The notes: a model not told the origin generated them from the letters alone. DNA of 64,000 nt from Candidatus Poribacteria bacterium (GCA_028824685.1 JAPPCZ010000105.1:62001-126000); one strand, 5' to 3'; counted from the stretch's first letter, positions 25,018 to 33,684 are shown. Translations and numbers: made by a program.

Positions 25018-25689
25018 CTAACGATCCCTTTTGATATGTCCCCATGTTGTTGCTAATTTATCAAGCGGTTCAACCGGGGTGCCATCTCCTTCAATATCAT
25101 CACCAGAGACTTTGAAGTCATCAAAACTTACCCCTGTTTGCCATCCCCATGCGCCAGCTTGTCCAGCACTATATTTAGCACCAGAATCATCAACGTGTTC
25201 ACCTTGCAATTCGCCGTCAATCCAAACTGCCATGGAATCACCCTCAACAACAACTTTCATGTCAAACCATTTGCCGTTTTCAATTTTGACGTTTTTTCCG
25301 GGGAATTGTTTGAGATTGTCACGTGCTGTCCAACTTCCAGTTTTGTGCCGCCACAGTTCTGTTATGTTATTCGGCACGTTCATATAAAAGACATAGTATT
25401 CCATTTCGCTTTTTGCGCGGAATGCGATACCTGCCCAGTTCCCCGAATCAAGCCTAATTTTCGTTTCAATCGTGTAGTCTTCCCAAGTAGTTTCGCCTAC
25501 GAGAGAGTGTTCCGCCTGTGCACCTGTCGCCAGTTTGTAGACACCATCACTTAAACTCCAGTTACCATTAGCCACAGTCCACCCGTCTGCATGAGAGTCG
25601 AAATTCCATAGTTGTTCACCTGCGAAACTGGTAGAAGTAAAAACGGCTATGAAGCAAAATCCGAGCATAATCGAAAATATACGTTTCAT
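25018..25689 (-). CDS. Secreted DUF1080-like (concanavalin/LamG-fold) protein with C-terminal motif
   Basis: A 223-residue protein: signal peptide (residues 1-23, cleavage after SFAG), then one jelly-roll domain of the DUF1080/3-keto-disaccharide-hydrolase type. Recognisable pieces are WNFDSHADGWTVANGNW, YTIETKIRLDSGNWAGIAFR, YYVFYMNVPNN, VVVEGDSMAVWIDGEL and GAWGWQTGVSFDDFKVSG. Such domains bind or act on glycans. Putative active-site residues cannot be assigned by eye, so a binding role is as likely as catalysis. It ends VEPLDKLATTWGHIKRDR, the recurrent C-terminal motif of this window. The ribosome site is AAGGTGA. The gene upstream on the same strand (25808) is a close paralogue, so this is a tandem duplication. 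Confidence 0.82.
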   Translation of the reverse strand: MKRIFSIMLGFCFIAVFTSTSFAGEQLWNFDSHADGWTVANGNWSLSDGVYKLATGAQAEHSLVGETTWEDYTIETKIRLDSGNWAGIAFRAKSEMEYYVFYMNVPNNITELWRHKTGSWTARDNLKQFPGKNVKIENGKWFDMKVVVEGDSMAVWIDGELQGEHVDDSGAKYSAGQAGAWGWQTGVSFDDFKVSGDDIEGDGTPVEPLDKLATTWGHIKRDR

Positions 25690-25807
25690 AAATTCACCTT
25701 TTTATTTAAACCCAGGCTTGTGGAACGATTATTGAAAAGTCCAAGTCCACAAGGCTGAGTACCACCGATGCAAAATGCATACCTTTGAAAGCAGTAGTAA
25801 AGGGTTG

Positions 25808-26488
25808 TCAACGAACCTCTTTGAGATGACCCCATGTTGTTGTGAGTTTTCGGTTTGGATCAACAGCAAGCGTGTCTTCTATGTCTCTACCGGAAACGGT
25901 GAAATCGTCAAAACTTGCTGCAGTTTTCCATCCCCAAACACCAACTTTGCCTTTACCATAAACACCATCACTGTCTTCGACCTGTTTTTTATCATTGAGA
26001 TATAACGTAAATTTATCACCTTCAACGACAATCTTCATATCAATCCATTCACCTTTTGCAATTTTTACCCCAACTGCGGGCGGCTGAGAAATGTTATCCC
26101 GGGAAGTCCAACCCCCTTGTTTGTGTCGCCATAGTTCAGATATGTTGTTCGGAATATTCAGATAATAGACATAATATTCCATTTCGCTTTTGGCGCGAAA
26201 TATAATACCTGCCCAACTTCCTTCGTCAAGCCGGACTTTCGCTTCAATGGTGTAGTCATCCCAATCTTCTTCTCCAACGAGAGAATGCTCGGCTTCTGCA
26301 CCTATGCTGAGCTTGTAGATACCGTCTGTGACTTGCCAATTGCCGTTAGCAACTTTCCAACCCTCCGCATTTTTTTCAAAATCCCATAGTTGGGTCCCTG
26401 CGAATGAAGGCTGAGATAGTAGCACAGCAAAAAGCACGAGAAAACTCAAGACGGTGCATCTTCGTACGGTTATAAAACTCGTTATCAT
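25808..26488 (-). CDS. Secreted DUF1080-like paralogue with C-terminal motif
   Basis: A 226-residue protein with a signal peptide (hydrophobic VLSFLVLFAVLL, cleavage after PSFAG) and one concanavalin-like DUF1080-type domain, very similar along its length to the neighbour at 25018 (shared blocks include GAEAEHSLVGE-type, AKSEMEYYV, VPNNI/IPNNI, ELWRHK and SFDDF). It ends VDPNRKLTTTWGHLKEVR, the common C-terminal motif. It is probably exported to the cell surface and glycan-binding. The ATG at 26488 is chosen because AAGGAG lies five bases upstream; a longer frame from 26551 would put 21 polar residues before the signal peptide. A gap of 118 bases to the paralogue holds no clear terminator, so the two may be co-transcribed. 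Confidence 0.82.
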   Translation of the reverse strand: MITSFITVRRCTVLSFLVLFAVLLSQPSFAGTQLWDFEKNAEGWKVANGNWQVTDGIYKLSIGAEAEHSLVGEEDWDDYTIEAKVRLDEGSWAGIIFRAKSEMEYYVYYLNIPNNISELWRHKQGGWTSRDNISQPPAVGVKIAKGEWIDMKIVVEGDKFTLYLNDKKQVEDSDGVYGKGKVGVWGWKTAASFDDFTVSGRDIEDTLAVDPNRKLTTTWGHLKEVR

Positions 26489-26843
26489 GGTAACTCCTTC
26501 TTTTATAATAATTCGGATTCTGTGAACACTTGTGAAGAATCGGACACCCATGAGGATGCTGGAATCTTGTTAATAGGATACGTCTTAAGCGGAAAAAAGT
26601 CAACCTTAAAATCGCGTTACCTTTTCGGTTCATTTTTGTGAAATAAATTGAGAAAATGGGAAATCTTCAAAAAATTGGCAATTGGGGAGTAATATTGTTC
26701 TGACGGAAAATTCCTTGAATTCCATTAAAAAATTAATGCTCACGTTGGCGTACAACGCATTTTTTTATCAAATCCAATATAGGATATATCAAAAAACTGT
26801 TGTGGGCAAATTTTGCGTAGCGGTGTGTTGATATGATTTTATT
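26489..26843. other. 355-bp AT-rich gap without a gene
   Basis: Holds the leader of the DUF1080-like gene on the left and the 3' flank of the recombinase gene on the right. No repeat of the window's main families, RNA gene or clear terminator was seen. Confidence 0.4.
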
Positions 26844-27455
26844 TTAGTCTTGGGTTTGCCTACTAAACGCAGTCTCAAAGCGTTGCCGCAATATATCGGG
26901 GCTGGTATGCATATAGATTTGTGTAGCGTGTAAACTTGTGTGTCCTAATGCTATGCGCACCGATTCTAAATCGTGCGTTGCGCGGTAGAGTTCTGTACCG
27001 AAGGTATGTCGTAAATCGTGGGGAGTGAATCTGAGACCTAACATTGTTGATGCTGCTTCCATGATTCGTTGGAAGTCTCGTGGGGCAAGACGGTTTTTTG
27101 TGCGGAGCGTACAAAACAGCGGACTGTCCAATTCATCTTTTTCACCTTGTTCGGTTTTCCATGTTAAAAAATTGTGGAGTGCGTCTCGGACATCGTTGAC
27201 GAGTGGTATTCTTCTTGATACCTTATTTTTTGCAATTTCGGCACGGACTTCTAAGGTCGTAACAATGTTTCCAAATTTTAACACATCTCCGATATTCATG
27301 CCGCATGCTTCAGCGTTTCGGAGTCCTGTTCGGAGGCAAAAGAGTACGAGCATTCTATCGCGTTCTCTATTATTGAGTGCTTCTAATAATATTCTCTGTT
27401 GTAATTCGTCGAGTACTCGGGGTTGTTGTATTTTTCTTCTTTTCGATTTTGCCAT
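26844..27455 (-). CDS. Tyrosine recombinase, catalytic domain only
   Basis: A 203-residue protein that consists of little more than the tyrosine-recombinase catalytic domain. The active site is complete: Arg in TGLRNAEACGM (near 45), Lys in the beta-hairpin region KNKVSRR, HDLRHTFG (His and second Arg, near 143-146), LGHTS (His), and the nucleophile in TQIYMHTS. The N-terminal SAM-like DNA-binding domain of XerC/D or phage integrases (about 90-100 residues) is missing; the protein starts with a basic KSKRRKI stretch. No phage, IS or cargo genes surround it, so it may be a domesticated or orphan recombinase. A long inverted repeat 64 bases upstream could be its binding or crossover site. Confidence 0.85.
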   Translation of the reverse strand: MAKSKRRKIQQPRVLDELQQRILLEALNNRERDRMLVLFCLRTGLRNAEACGMNIGDVLKFGNIVTTLEVRAEIAKNKVSRRIPLVNDVRDALHNFLTWKTEQGEKDELDSPLFCTLRTKNRLAPRDFQRIMEAASTMLGLRFTPHDLRHTFGTELYRATHDLESVRIALGHTSLHATQIYMHTSPDILRQRFETAFSRQTQD

Positions 27456-27518
27456 TCAGGTTCTCCATATAAATTTGACGATTTTGATTGTATCATTTTT
27501 CGTTTTCAGGGTCAACGG

Positions 27519-27554
27519 TTTAATGACGTTTTGCACGTACAATACGTCATTAAA
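27519..27554. promoter_or_regulatory. Inverted repeat upstream of the recombinase: possible core site or operator
   Basis: The arms TTTAATGACGT and ACGTCATTAAA (11 bp, perfect) flank a 14-base spacer. Arm length is like that of Xer/dif or phage core sites, but the spacer is longer than the 6-8 bases usual for crossover sites. An autoregulatory operator is the alternative. Confidence 0.45.
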
Positions 27555-27849
27555 TGCCTGTACAGTTACATTTCGTATTATGTTATTTCTATTTTCTAAC
27601 CTTTACCTGTCACAAAATTTTTTGATCCAACCCTCTGACGAAAAATGTTGCATTTGCACTCGCGATGGTGTATGCTAATTAAAAATAATTTTCACCCATT
27701 TGTTTTATTTTTATATCCTTATTACCTCTTCAACTTTTTTGGTGCATTTTTCTTTTTCTACACATTTTCATGCCTATCTCGTTTTCGTCATAGTAACACC
27801 TGAAATATAGTCGGCCGATTCGTTTCCATTTAACTGTTTATGTTCGTCA

Positions 27850-27915
27850 TGTGAGATATACGTTTAATCATTAACGTCTCTCTGTCAATATTCAATTTTG
27901 AGACTGTATCTCACA
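27850..27915. promoter_or_regulatory. Inverted-repeat region upstream of the BMP gene
   Basis: The outer arms TGTGAGATA (27850-27858) and TATCTCACA (27907-27915) can pair around inner elements including CGTTTAATCATTAACG. It lies 67 bases before the next start codon. It may be a leader structure or operator; it does not match a riboswitch I recognise. The gap 27456-27982 has no gene. Confidence 0.35.
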
Positions 27916-27982
27916 AACCGATTGAGACTTGTTAATCTGATTCATTTCTTCAACCTAATATGTCCGAAACAGGAGAATTGTC

Positions 27983-28996
27983 TTGAAAATAAAACTGTGT
28001 CTTTTCATTCCCATTTTTCTAATTTGCCTTATAATTGTCCAAACCACACCCGCAGCAATTAAGGTCGGTTTAATTTACGATGTGCGCGGTCGAGGGGATC
28101 TCTCTTTTTGTGACGCTGCATACACAGGTGCAAAAAAAGCTTCTGATAAATGGGATATTAAACTCACTGAAGTTAATCCCGGACAAAGCACCGATACGGA
28201 GATGGCATTACGCCGTCTGGCAAAATTAAAATATGATCTCATCATCGGGGTCGGTTTCCTCTTTCGAGAACCGATGAACCGTGTTGCAGTCGATTTTCCA
28301 AACGTTAACTTCGCTCTGATTGATGCTGTCGCTGAACCTGCCAATGTGGCATCTCTTATTTATAAGGCGCACGAAGGTACGTTCCTCGCTGGTGTTATCG
28401 CTGCATTAAAAACCGATACAAAAAAAGTCGGGTTTGTCGGCGGCATGAAGATTCCACTCGTTGAAGCATTTGAAATCGGATTTGCAACTGGCATTAACGC
28501 AACTAATCCAGAAGTCAAACTGCTTGTCAATTATGTTGGGGTTACGCCGCAAGCCTTTGACGATCCTGCTAAAGGAAAAGAATTAGCACTTGCACAGTAT
28601 AATAAAGGTGTAGATATAATTATCGCTGCAGCTGGGGCAAGTGGATTAGGTGTGCTTGAGGCGGCAAAAGAGAGAAAGAAATATATTATATGGGTCGATT
28701 CAAATGGAAACGGTCTAATACCCGGTCAGGTACTCACAAGTATTATTAAAGGTGTGGAATTGTCTGTTTATCAGATGATAGAAAATGTGGTGTCCGATAC
28801 TTTTACAGGTGGATTGAAAAATTACGGTCTAAAAGAGGGTGGGATAGAGTATATTGTTGACAAAGACAACGAAAAATTATTATCTGAAGAGATTTTGAAA
28901 AAGGTTGAGGAATTCAAGTCAAAAATTATTGCAGAAGAGATTGTAGTGCCACATCTGCGTTCGCAAACCAAGTCCGCTGAGAAAAAAAGGAAATAA
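27983..28996 (+). CDS. BMP/PnrA-family ABC substrate-binding protein
   Basis: A 337-residue protein with a signal peptide (hydrophobic LFIPIFLICLIIVQTTPA) and a periplasmic-binding fold of the basic-membrane-protein (PnrA/Med) family: KVGLIYDVRGRGDLSFCDAAYTG at the N-terminus, LIIGVGFLFREPMNRVA, NVASLIYKAHEGTFLAGVIAA-type hinge, VGFVGGMKIPLVEAFEIGF and the DSNGNGLIPG segment. Known relatives bind nucleosides for uptake. The TTG start has AGGAG seven bases upstream. No permease or ATPase genes are nearby; instead a hydroxyacid dehydrogenase follows after three bases and then a hydantoinase-like gene, so the set may import and degrade a nitrogenous ring compound. That last point is inference. 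Confidence 0.88.
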   Translation: MKIKLCLFIPIFLICLIIVQTTPAAIKVGLIYDVRGRGDLSFCDAAYTGAKKASDKWDIKLTEVNPGQSTDTEMALRRLAKLKYDLIIGVGFLFREPMNRVAVDFPNVNFALIDAVAEPANVASLIYKAHEGTFLAGVIAALKTDTKKVGFVGGMKIPLVEAFEIGFATGINATNPEVKLLVNYVGVTPQAFDDPAKGKELALAQYNKGVDIIIAAAGASGLGVLEAAKERKKYIIWVDSNGNGLIPGQVLTSIIKGVELSVYQMIENVVSDTFTGGLKNYGLKEGGIEYIVDKDNEKLLSEEILKKVEEFKSKIIAEEIVVPHLRSQTKSAEKKRK

Positions 28997-28999
28997 GCT

Positions 29000-29959
29000 G
29001 TGAATAATCTCAAAATTGTTGTTCCCGGTGATTCACCACCTCAAATTCAAGGTTCGCCACATCTGGAACGTTTGAAATCTTTTGGTGATGTTAAAGTATA
29101 TACGGATCGTCCAGAAACTGCCGAAGAAAAAATCCACCGTGCTGAGGATGCAGATATTCTCATTAATTCACGCGGAATGGTAAAGTGGCATGCAGATGTA
29201 TTGCCACATCTACCAAAACTAAAGTTAATATCACTTTGCTCCATCGGCACCGATATGATTGCACTTGATGAAGCAAAAGAGAGAGGAATTGTTGTTTGTA
29301 ATCAACCGGGGCGAACTGCTCCCGTTGTCGCGGAACACAGTTTCGGTTTAATGTTTGCACTTGCTAAACGTGCTGCTTTTATGACTGCGGGTATGAAAGC
29401 AGGAAAATGGCACCGCATGGATAACGTTTATTTGCAAGGCAAGACACTCGGAGTTATCGGCACGGGTCATATCGGTTCTGAGATGGCACGTCTCGGCAAA
29501 GCAATTGGTATGAACGTTATCGCATGGACATATCATCCGTCTGCTGAACGTGCAAAACAACTCGGTATTCAATTTGTGTCTTTTGAAGATTTGCTGCGGA
29601 TGTCTGATGTTGTGAGTCTACACGTTAAACTCACAGATGATAGTTTACATCTTATCGGGGAACACGAACTTTCATTGATGAAACCGAACGCGCTTTTAAT
29701 TAATGTAGCACGCGGACAAATAGTCGGCACAGACGCACTTGTTCACTCATTAAATAACGGACACCTTGGCGGTGCTGCGATTGATGTTTATGATCAAGAA
29801 CCACCTCCTGCGGACCATCCACTATTAACGTGTGAACAGATTATTTTAACCCCACATTGTGCAGATATGACTCCCGAAGGTGTTGATCTGCTTAATGAAG
29901 GCGCGGTTGACAATATTATCGCTTTTTTAGAAGGCAACCCGAAAAATGTGGTTGTGTGA
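29000..29959 (+). CDS. D-2-hydroxyacid dehydrogenase family protein
   Basis: A 319-residue cytoplasmic NAD-dependent oxidoreductase. The cofactor site is LGVIGTGHIGSEMARLGKAI (near residue 150-168). Catalytic residues are visible: Arg in INVARGQIVG, Glu in DVYDQEPPPADHPLL and His in LTPHCAD. The family includes phosphoglycerate, glycerate, glyoxylate and other 2-oxoacid reductases; the exact substrate cannot be read. The GTG start at 29000 lies three bases after the stop of the binding-protein gene, so translation is probably coupled. The hydantoinase-like gene follows after 36 bases. Confidence 0.88.
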   Translation: MNNLKIVVPGDSPPQIQGSPHLERLKSFGDVKVYTDRPETAEEKIHRAEDADILINSRGMVKWHADVLPHLPKLKLISLCSIGTDMIALDEAKERGIVVCNQPGRTAPVVAEHSFGLMFALAKRAAFMTAGMKAGKWHRMDNVYLQGKTLGVIGTGHIGSEMARLGKAIGMNVIAWTYHPSAERAKQLGIQFVSFEDLLRMSDVVSLHVKLTDDSLHLIGEHELSLMKPNALLINVARGQIVGTDALVHSLNNGHLGGAAIDVYDQEPPPADHPLLTCEQIILTPHCADMTPEGVDLLNEGAVDNIIAFLEGNPKNVVV

Positions 29960-29995
29960 CAGTAAATTAGAAAAAACAACTTGTTACCTTAATAT

Positions 29996-32023
29996 ATGCA
30001 CAAAGAAAAGAATGTAATAAAAATTGGTGTTGACACCGGCGGCACTTTCACCGACATCATCATGTCTGTGGAAGGCTCTCTTTGGACACATAAAGTACTT
30101 TCCACACCACGCAATCCGGCTCATGCTGTTATAAAAGGTGTAAGCGAAATATTAGATCAACACAACATAGATTCCTATGATAGTGTGGATATTGTTCACG
30201 GCTCTACCGTTGCTACGAACGCTCTACTTGAACGTAGAGGTGCGGGCATTGCACTCGTCACAACAAAAGGATTTGAAGACGTTTTAGAAATCGGAAGACA
30301 GGCACGCCCAAATCTTTACGATATATTCGTCCAACGTCCAGAATCGCTTGTGCCTGCAGAACGCCGATTCGGTATCAGGGAACGGACACTGCACACAGGT
30401 GAAATTCAAACTAAAATTTCAACCGCTGACCTTAAGACACTCACATCACAACTGGCAACATTAGAATTAGACGCGATCGCGATCTGTTTTCTGTTTTCTT
30501 ATGTAAATCCAAAAAATGAACAGATTGTCGCGGATCACCTCACATCGCTCAACATACCGATTTCATGTTCTCACGAAATCCTACCTGAATATAGGGAGTA
30601 CGCGCGGTTTAGTACCACTGTCGCAAACGCTTATATCCGTCCTACGTTGGAAAGACATCTCTCAACGCTTACAGAATCTGAAAGTTTTCCCAAATCTTTC
30701 AGATTGATGTTATCAAACGGTGGGTGTATCTCAACAAGAAATTTTGAATCTGCAGGTATCCAAACAGTGCTTTCTGGACCTGCTGGCGGTGTTATCGGTG
30801 CATATCACATCGCTAAAACAGCAGGATATGGGAAGATTATTACTTTTGATATGGGAGGTACTTCTACGGATGTTAGTCTGTGTGATGACGGTATCTCAAT
30901 GACAACCGAAAGTACAATCAGCGGTTTGCCAATCAAAGTGCCGTTAATCGACATTCATACTGTCGGTGCAGGCGGCGGTTCTATCGCAACTGTGGATTCG
31001 GGTGGTGCGTTACGCGTCGGTCCCGAAAGTGCAGGTGCTGACCCCGGTCCTATCTGTTACGGCTACAACGGAAAAGAGATTACGGTAACTGATGCCAATC
31101 TGTTTTTAGGTCGTATTTCGCCAACGCAGTTTTTAGGAGGACAGATGTCTCTTGCTTATGATGCAACACGGGAATATATTGAAAAGTTCTCTGAGCGAAT
31201 CGGACTGTCGCCTCTTGAAACTGCAGACGGTATTCTGAAGATTGCAAACTCAGCCATGGAACGCGCTATCAAAGTTATATCTGTTGAACGCGGGTTTGAT
31301 ACGCGCGATTTCACGCTTGTCTCGTTCGGCGGCGCAGGCGGATTGCACGCTGCATTTCTGGCAGAAAATCTCGGTATACGTACTGTACTTATTCCACCAA
31401 ACGGCGGTTTGCTCTCTGCTTACGGCGTGTTGTTTGCCGATGTTGTAAAAGATTATTCACAGACAGTGTTATGGAAAACTGAAGACTGCGGCACGAATCT
31501 GCACAAACAGTTGGAGAACGGCTTTGACGCGCTGCTGACACTGGCAAAAAGTGATATGAAAACGGAAGGGTTTGCTTTATCACAACTCAAAATCAAACGT
31601 TCACTGGATATGCGGTATGAGGGACAGTCTTATGAATTGAATGTGTCTTATATAGATGTAGACACAGATTTTGTGAGTCAATTTCACACCATGCACGAAC
31701 AACGATTTAGTTATGCACGTCCTGATGCAACGATTGAGGTGGTAACTCTTCGCCTCTCTGCCATCGGTGAAACGGAAAAACCGATGCTTGCTTCTGAAAC
31801 GTTAACAGATGCTGATCCTTCCGATGCACAAATCTCACAAAGCGATGTCATCTTCAATGGTGAGGTTTATCCTACCATTTTCTATCAACGGGAGTCGTTG
31901 CGTCCGGGTAATCGGATTAAGGGTCCTGCGATTATAACAGAATTCAGCGCGACAACTGTTGTCCCACCCAATTTTTCTGCTGTTGTTGATGAGTATGGGA
32001 ATGTTATCTTGCAGCAGGAATAA
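29996..32023 (+). CDS. Hydantoinase/oxoprolinase family protein (HyuA-like)
   Basis: A 675-residue protein of the hydantoinase A/oxoprolinase family (acetophenone carboxylase and N-methylhydantoinase relatives). The N-terminal motif IGVDTGGTFTDIIM (residues 10-23) and HGSTVATNALLERRGAG start the first domain; FDMGGTSTDVSL and HTVGAGGGSIA are the phosphate and nucleotide motifs of the actin-like ATPase fold; SFGGAGGLHAAFLAENLGI follows. These enzymes use ATP to open amide rings or carboxylate substrates, normally with a HyuB partner subunit. No hyuB is in the window. It is the last gene of the operon begun at 27983 and is followed by a MITE-like element three bases after the stop codon. Confidence 0.9.
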   Translation: MHKEKNVIKIGVDTGGTFTDIIMSVEGSLWTHKVLSTPRNPAHAVIKGVSEILDQHNIDSYDSVDIVHGSTVATNALLERRGAGIALVTTKGFEDVLEIGRQARPNLYDIFVQRPESLVPAERRFGIRERTLHTGEIQTKISTADLKTLTSQLATLELDAIAICFLFSYVNPKNEQIVADHLTSLNIPISCSHEILPEYREYARFSTTVANAYIRPTLERHLSTLTESESFPKSFRLMLSNGGCISTRNFESAGIQTVLSGPAGGVIGAYHIAKTAGYGKIITFDMGGTSTDVSLCDDGISMTTESTISGLPIKVPLIDIHTVGAGGGSIATVDSGGALRVGPESAGADPGPICYGYNGKEITVTDANLFLGRISPTQFLGGQMSLAYDATREYIEKFSERIGLSPLETADGILKIANSAMERAIKVISVERGFDTRDFTLVSFGGAGGLHAAFLAENLGIRTVLIPPNGGLLSAYGVLFADVVKDYSQTVLWKTEDCGTNLHKQLENGFDALLTLAKSDMKTEGFALSQLKIKRSLDMRYEGQSYELNVSYIDVDTDFVSQFHTMHEQRFSYARPDATIEVVTLRLSAIGETEKPMLASETLTDADPSDAQISQSDVIFNGEVYPTIFYQRESLRPGNRIKGPAIITEFSATTVVPPNFSAVVDEYGNVILQQE

Positions 32024-32025
32024 TT

Positions 32026-32424
32026 GTCAGTAACGGGTATGTAAAGTTTTTGTAGAAATATGCAGATAAGAGTTGTAGGAGCGATCTCCGAATCGCGACA
32101 GGTCGCGATTCGGAGATCGAAATCAACGGTATGAATCATGGAGCATGCCACAAGTGCATGCTTCTTTAGGCATTCACCGCCTACAGGATTTTGAATCGGG
32201 CTTTCAAAGTCCTCCAACTATTTATGAGATAGGTTGTAGTTAAAACTTTCACATTTCCTTTTAAAGTCTCCTTGATAAGGAGGATTTACGGTTAAAATAT
32301 AAAAATAACGATTTTTTAAGCAAATATGTCCGTTCTCTGTTCAATTGACTCTGTCCTGTTAATTATCAAACTCACGTAAATGTATTCGGTTTAATAACCA
32401 AAACTTTACACACCCGTCAGTAAC
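32026..32424. mobile_element. MITE-like element, family 3 (about 400 bp)
   Basis: Inverted ends ACGGGTATGTAAAGTTTT (32033-32050) and AAAACTTTACACACCCGT (32400-32417) match over 18 bp with one mismatch, with CAGTAAC outside both. Inside is a perfect palindrome with 18-bp arms (CGATCTCCGAATCGCGAC at 32082-32099 and its complement at 32102-32119) and the GAAATCAACGGTATGAAT module also seen at 56642 and 58478. No coding capacity. It fills the gap to the next gene's promoter. Confidence 0.65.
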
Positions 32425-32431
32425 CCTAAAA

Positions 32432-32460
32432 TTGACATTTTTTGTCGGATATGTTAGTAT
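32432..32460 (+). promoter_or_regulatory. Probable sigma-70 promoter of the LamG gene
   Basis: A perfect TTGACA (32432-32437), 17-base spacer, then TAGTAT (32455-32460), 102 bases upstream of the start codon at 32562. Confidence 0.6.
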
Positions 32461-32561
32461 TTTGTTTATTAGGAGTGAAAACTGGAGCCAATCACCTGAT
32501 AACTCATAATTGAACAGAATTCTCAACTATGATAGAGAATTATTTAAAAGGAGCGATTACG

Positions 32562-33319
32562 ATGAAAGTATTGATATGTATTATGTCATTTGCCTTTCTC
32601 TTGGTGTGGATGACTATTGGTGTTACTGCTGAAGAAGCTGCATTAGTGGCATACTATTCGTTTGACGGTAACCCTGACGATTCTTCTGGAATGGAAACGA
32701 TGGTGTGATTAAAGGTGATTCTAAATGGGATAAAGGTAAATTTGGAGACGCAATCCATCTGAATGTAGGGGCGCACGTTGAGATGCAAGCATCCGATACG
32801 CTACATGGCGACCTCTTTAAAAGTGACCCTTTTGCTATTTCTGTTTGGATTAATCCAACCTTCGAAGGTGGTGCTTGGCAACAAATTTGGCGGAGTTTAC
32901 CCGGTGCTTCCGGACATAACACCTTCTTTGTTAATAAAGATCAAGGATTACTTTCTTGGCGAGGACAAGTCGGTGGATGGACAGTGCTGTGTCAAACAGA
33001 TGGAGGTGTGGTCAAAAAGGATGAATGGACTCATGTGGTTGTTCAAAGCGACAGTAAGAAATTTAGAATTTATGTAAACGGTAAGATGACAAAAGAATCG
33101 GACTTCCAAGAAACCCGAGGTGCCAATGCAATTTATCGGCTTGGTGGAGAAGGCGGTGAAGGTTATGGCGGTGCAATAGATGATGCCGCTGTCTTTTCCC
33201 GTGCTTTAGATGAAGCTGAGATTAAAACTTTGGGAAATGGTGTTGAAGAATTTCTCTCGGTTGAGCCTCAAGGCAAACTCACGACAAGGTGGGCACACAT
33301 TAAACGTTCAGGATTTTAA
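32562..33319 (+). pseudogene. Secreted LamG-domain protein interrupted by a one-base deletion
   Basis: The gene starts at ATG 32562 behind AAAAGGAG with a normal signal peptide (MKVLICIMSFAFLLVWM) and the opening of a LamG/concanavalin domain (LVAYYSFDGNPDDSSG), then runs into a stop codon near 32706. Reading on in the -1 frame gives an uninterrupted LamG domain (GVIKGDSKWDKGKFGDAIHL, FAISVWINPT, WTHVVVQSDSKKFRIYVNG, IDDAAVFSRALDEAEI) to 33319. Adding one A at about 32690 would restore the expected SSGNGNDGVIKG. It ends SVEPQGKLTTRWAHIKRSGF, the recurrent C-terminal motif. This is either a real frameshift, phase variation at a short A run, or a sequencing error. About 252 residues if repaired. 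Confidence 0.8.
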
Positions 33320-33393
33320 CTGTAGAAACGTGTATATCTATTATAGAGTATTGCACAGTAGAAATCGGTGAGTGTCGTTCTTCTCTGCTGTTT

Positions 33394-33591
33394 TATAGTG
33401 GATTCCATAATTAACTTTACTTATGAGCGGTAGGAGGGAACTCCGATTCCCGACTAACAGTGTTTTCGTCTCGATTCGGAGATCGCTCCCGCTGAATCAT
33501 GCGCTTGGTAGAATGCCAAAAGCGCATTCTACCAAGCGCATTCAGCATTGATTCACAAATATATGTAAACTTATTTACAGAATTTACTATA
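33394..33591. mobile_element. MITE-like element, family 2-related (198 bp)
   Basis: Inverted ends TATAGTGGATTCCATAATTA (left) and TATAGTAAATTCTGTAAATA (right, read inward) resemble those at 14829 and 17419. The interior has GGAGGGAACTCCGATTCCCG, CGATTCGGAGATCGCTCCCG and a 16-bp perfect hairpin (GCGCTTGGTAGAATGC at 33501-33516 with its complement at 33524-33539). The inner module is shared with the element at 4245-4390. Confidence 0.72.
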
Positions 33592-33684
33592 AAGTAAGTA
33601 AACGCAATTAAAGTTGACAAATCCTGTCTTGAATAGTATCATTTAAAGGGTGTAAGTTGTGAGTTACATCAGCAGAGGAATAGA

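Noticed and set aside
26844..27455. Prophage or integrative element
   Set aside because: Only a solo recombinase; neighbours are ordinary chromosomal genes and no phage, transfer or tRNA genes are seen.
27850..27982. Purine riboswitch before the nucleoside-type binding protein
   Set aside because: Inverted repeats exist, but the conserved loop sequences of known purine riboswitches were not found.
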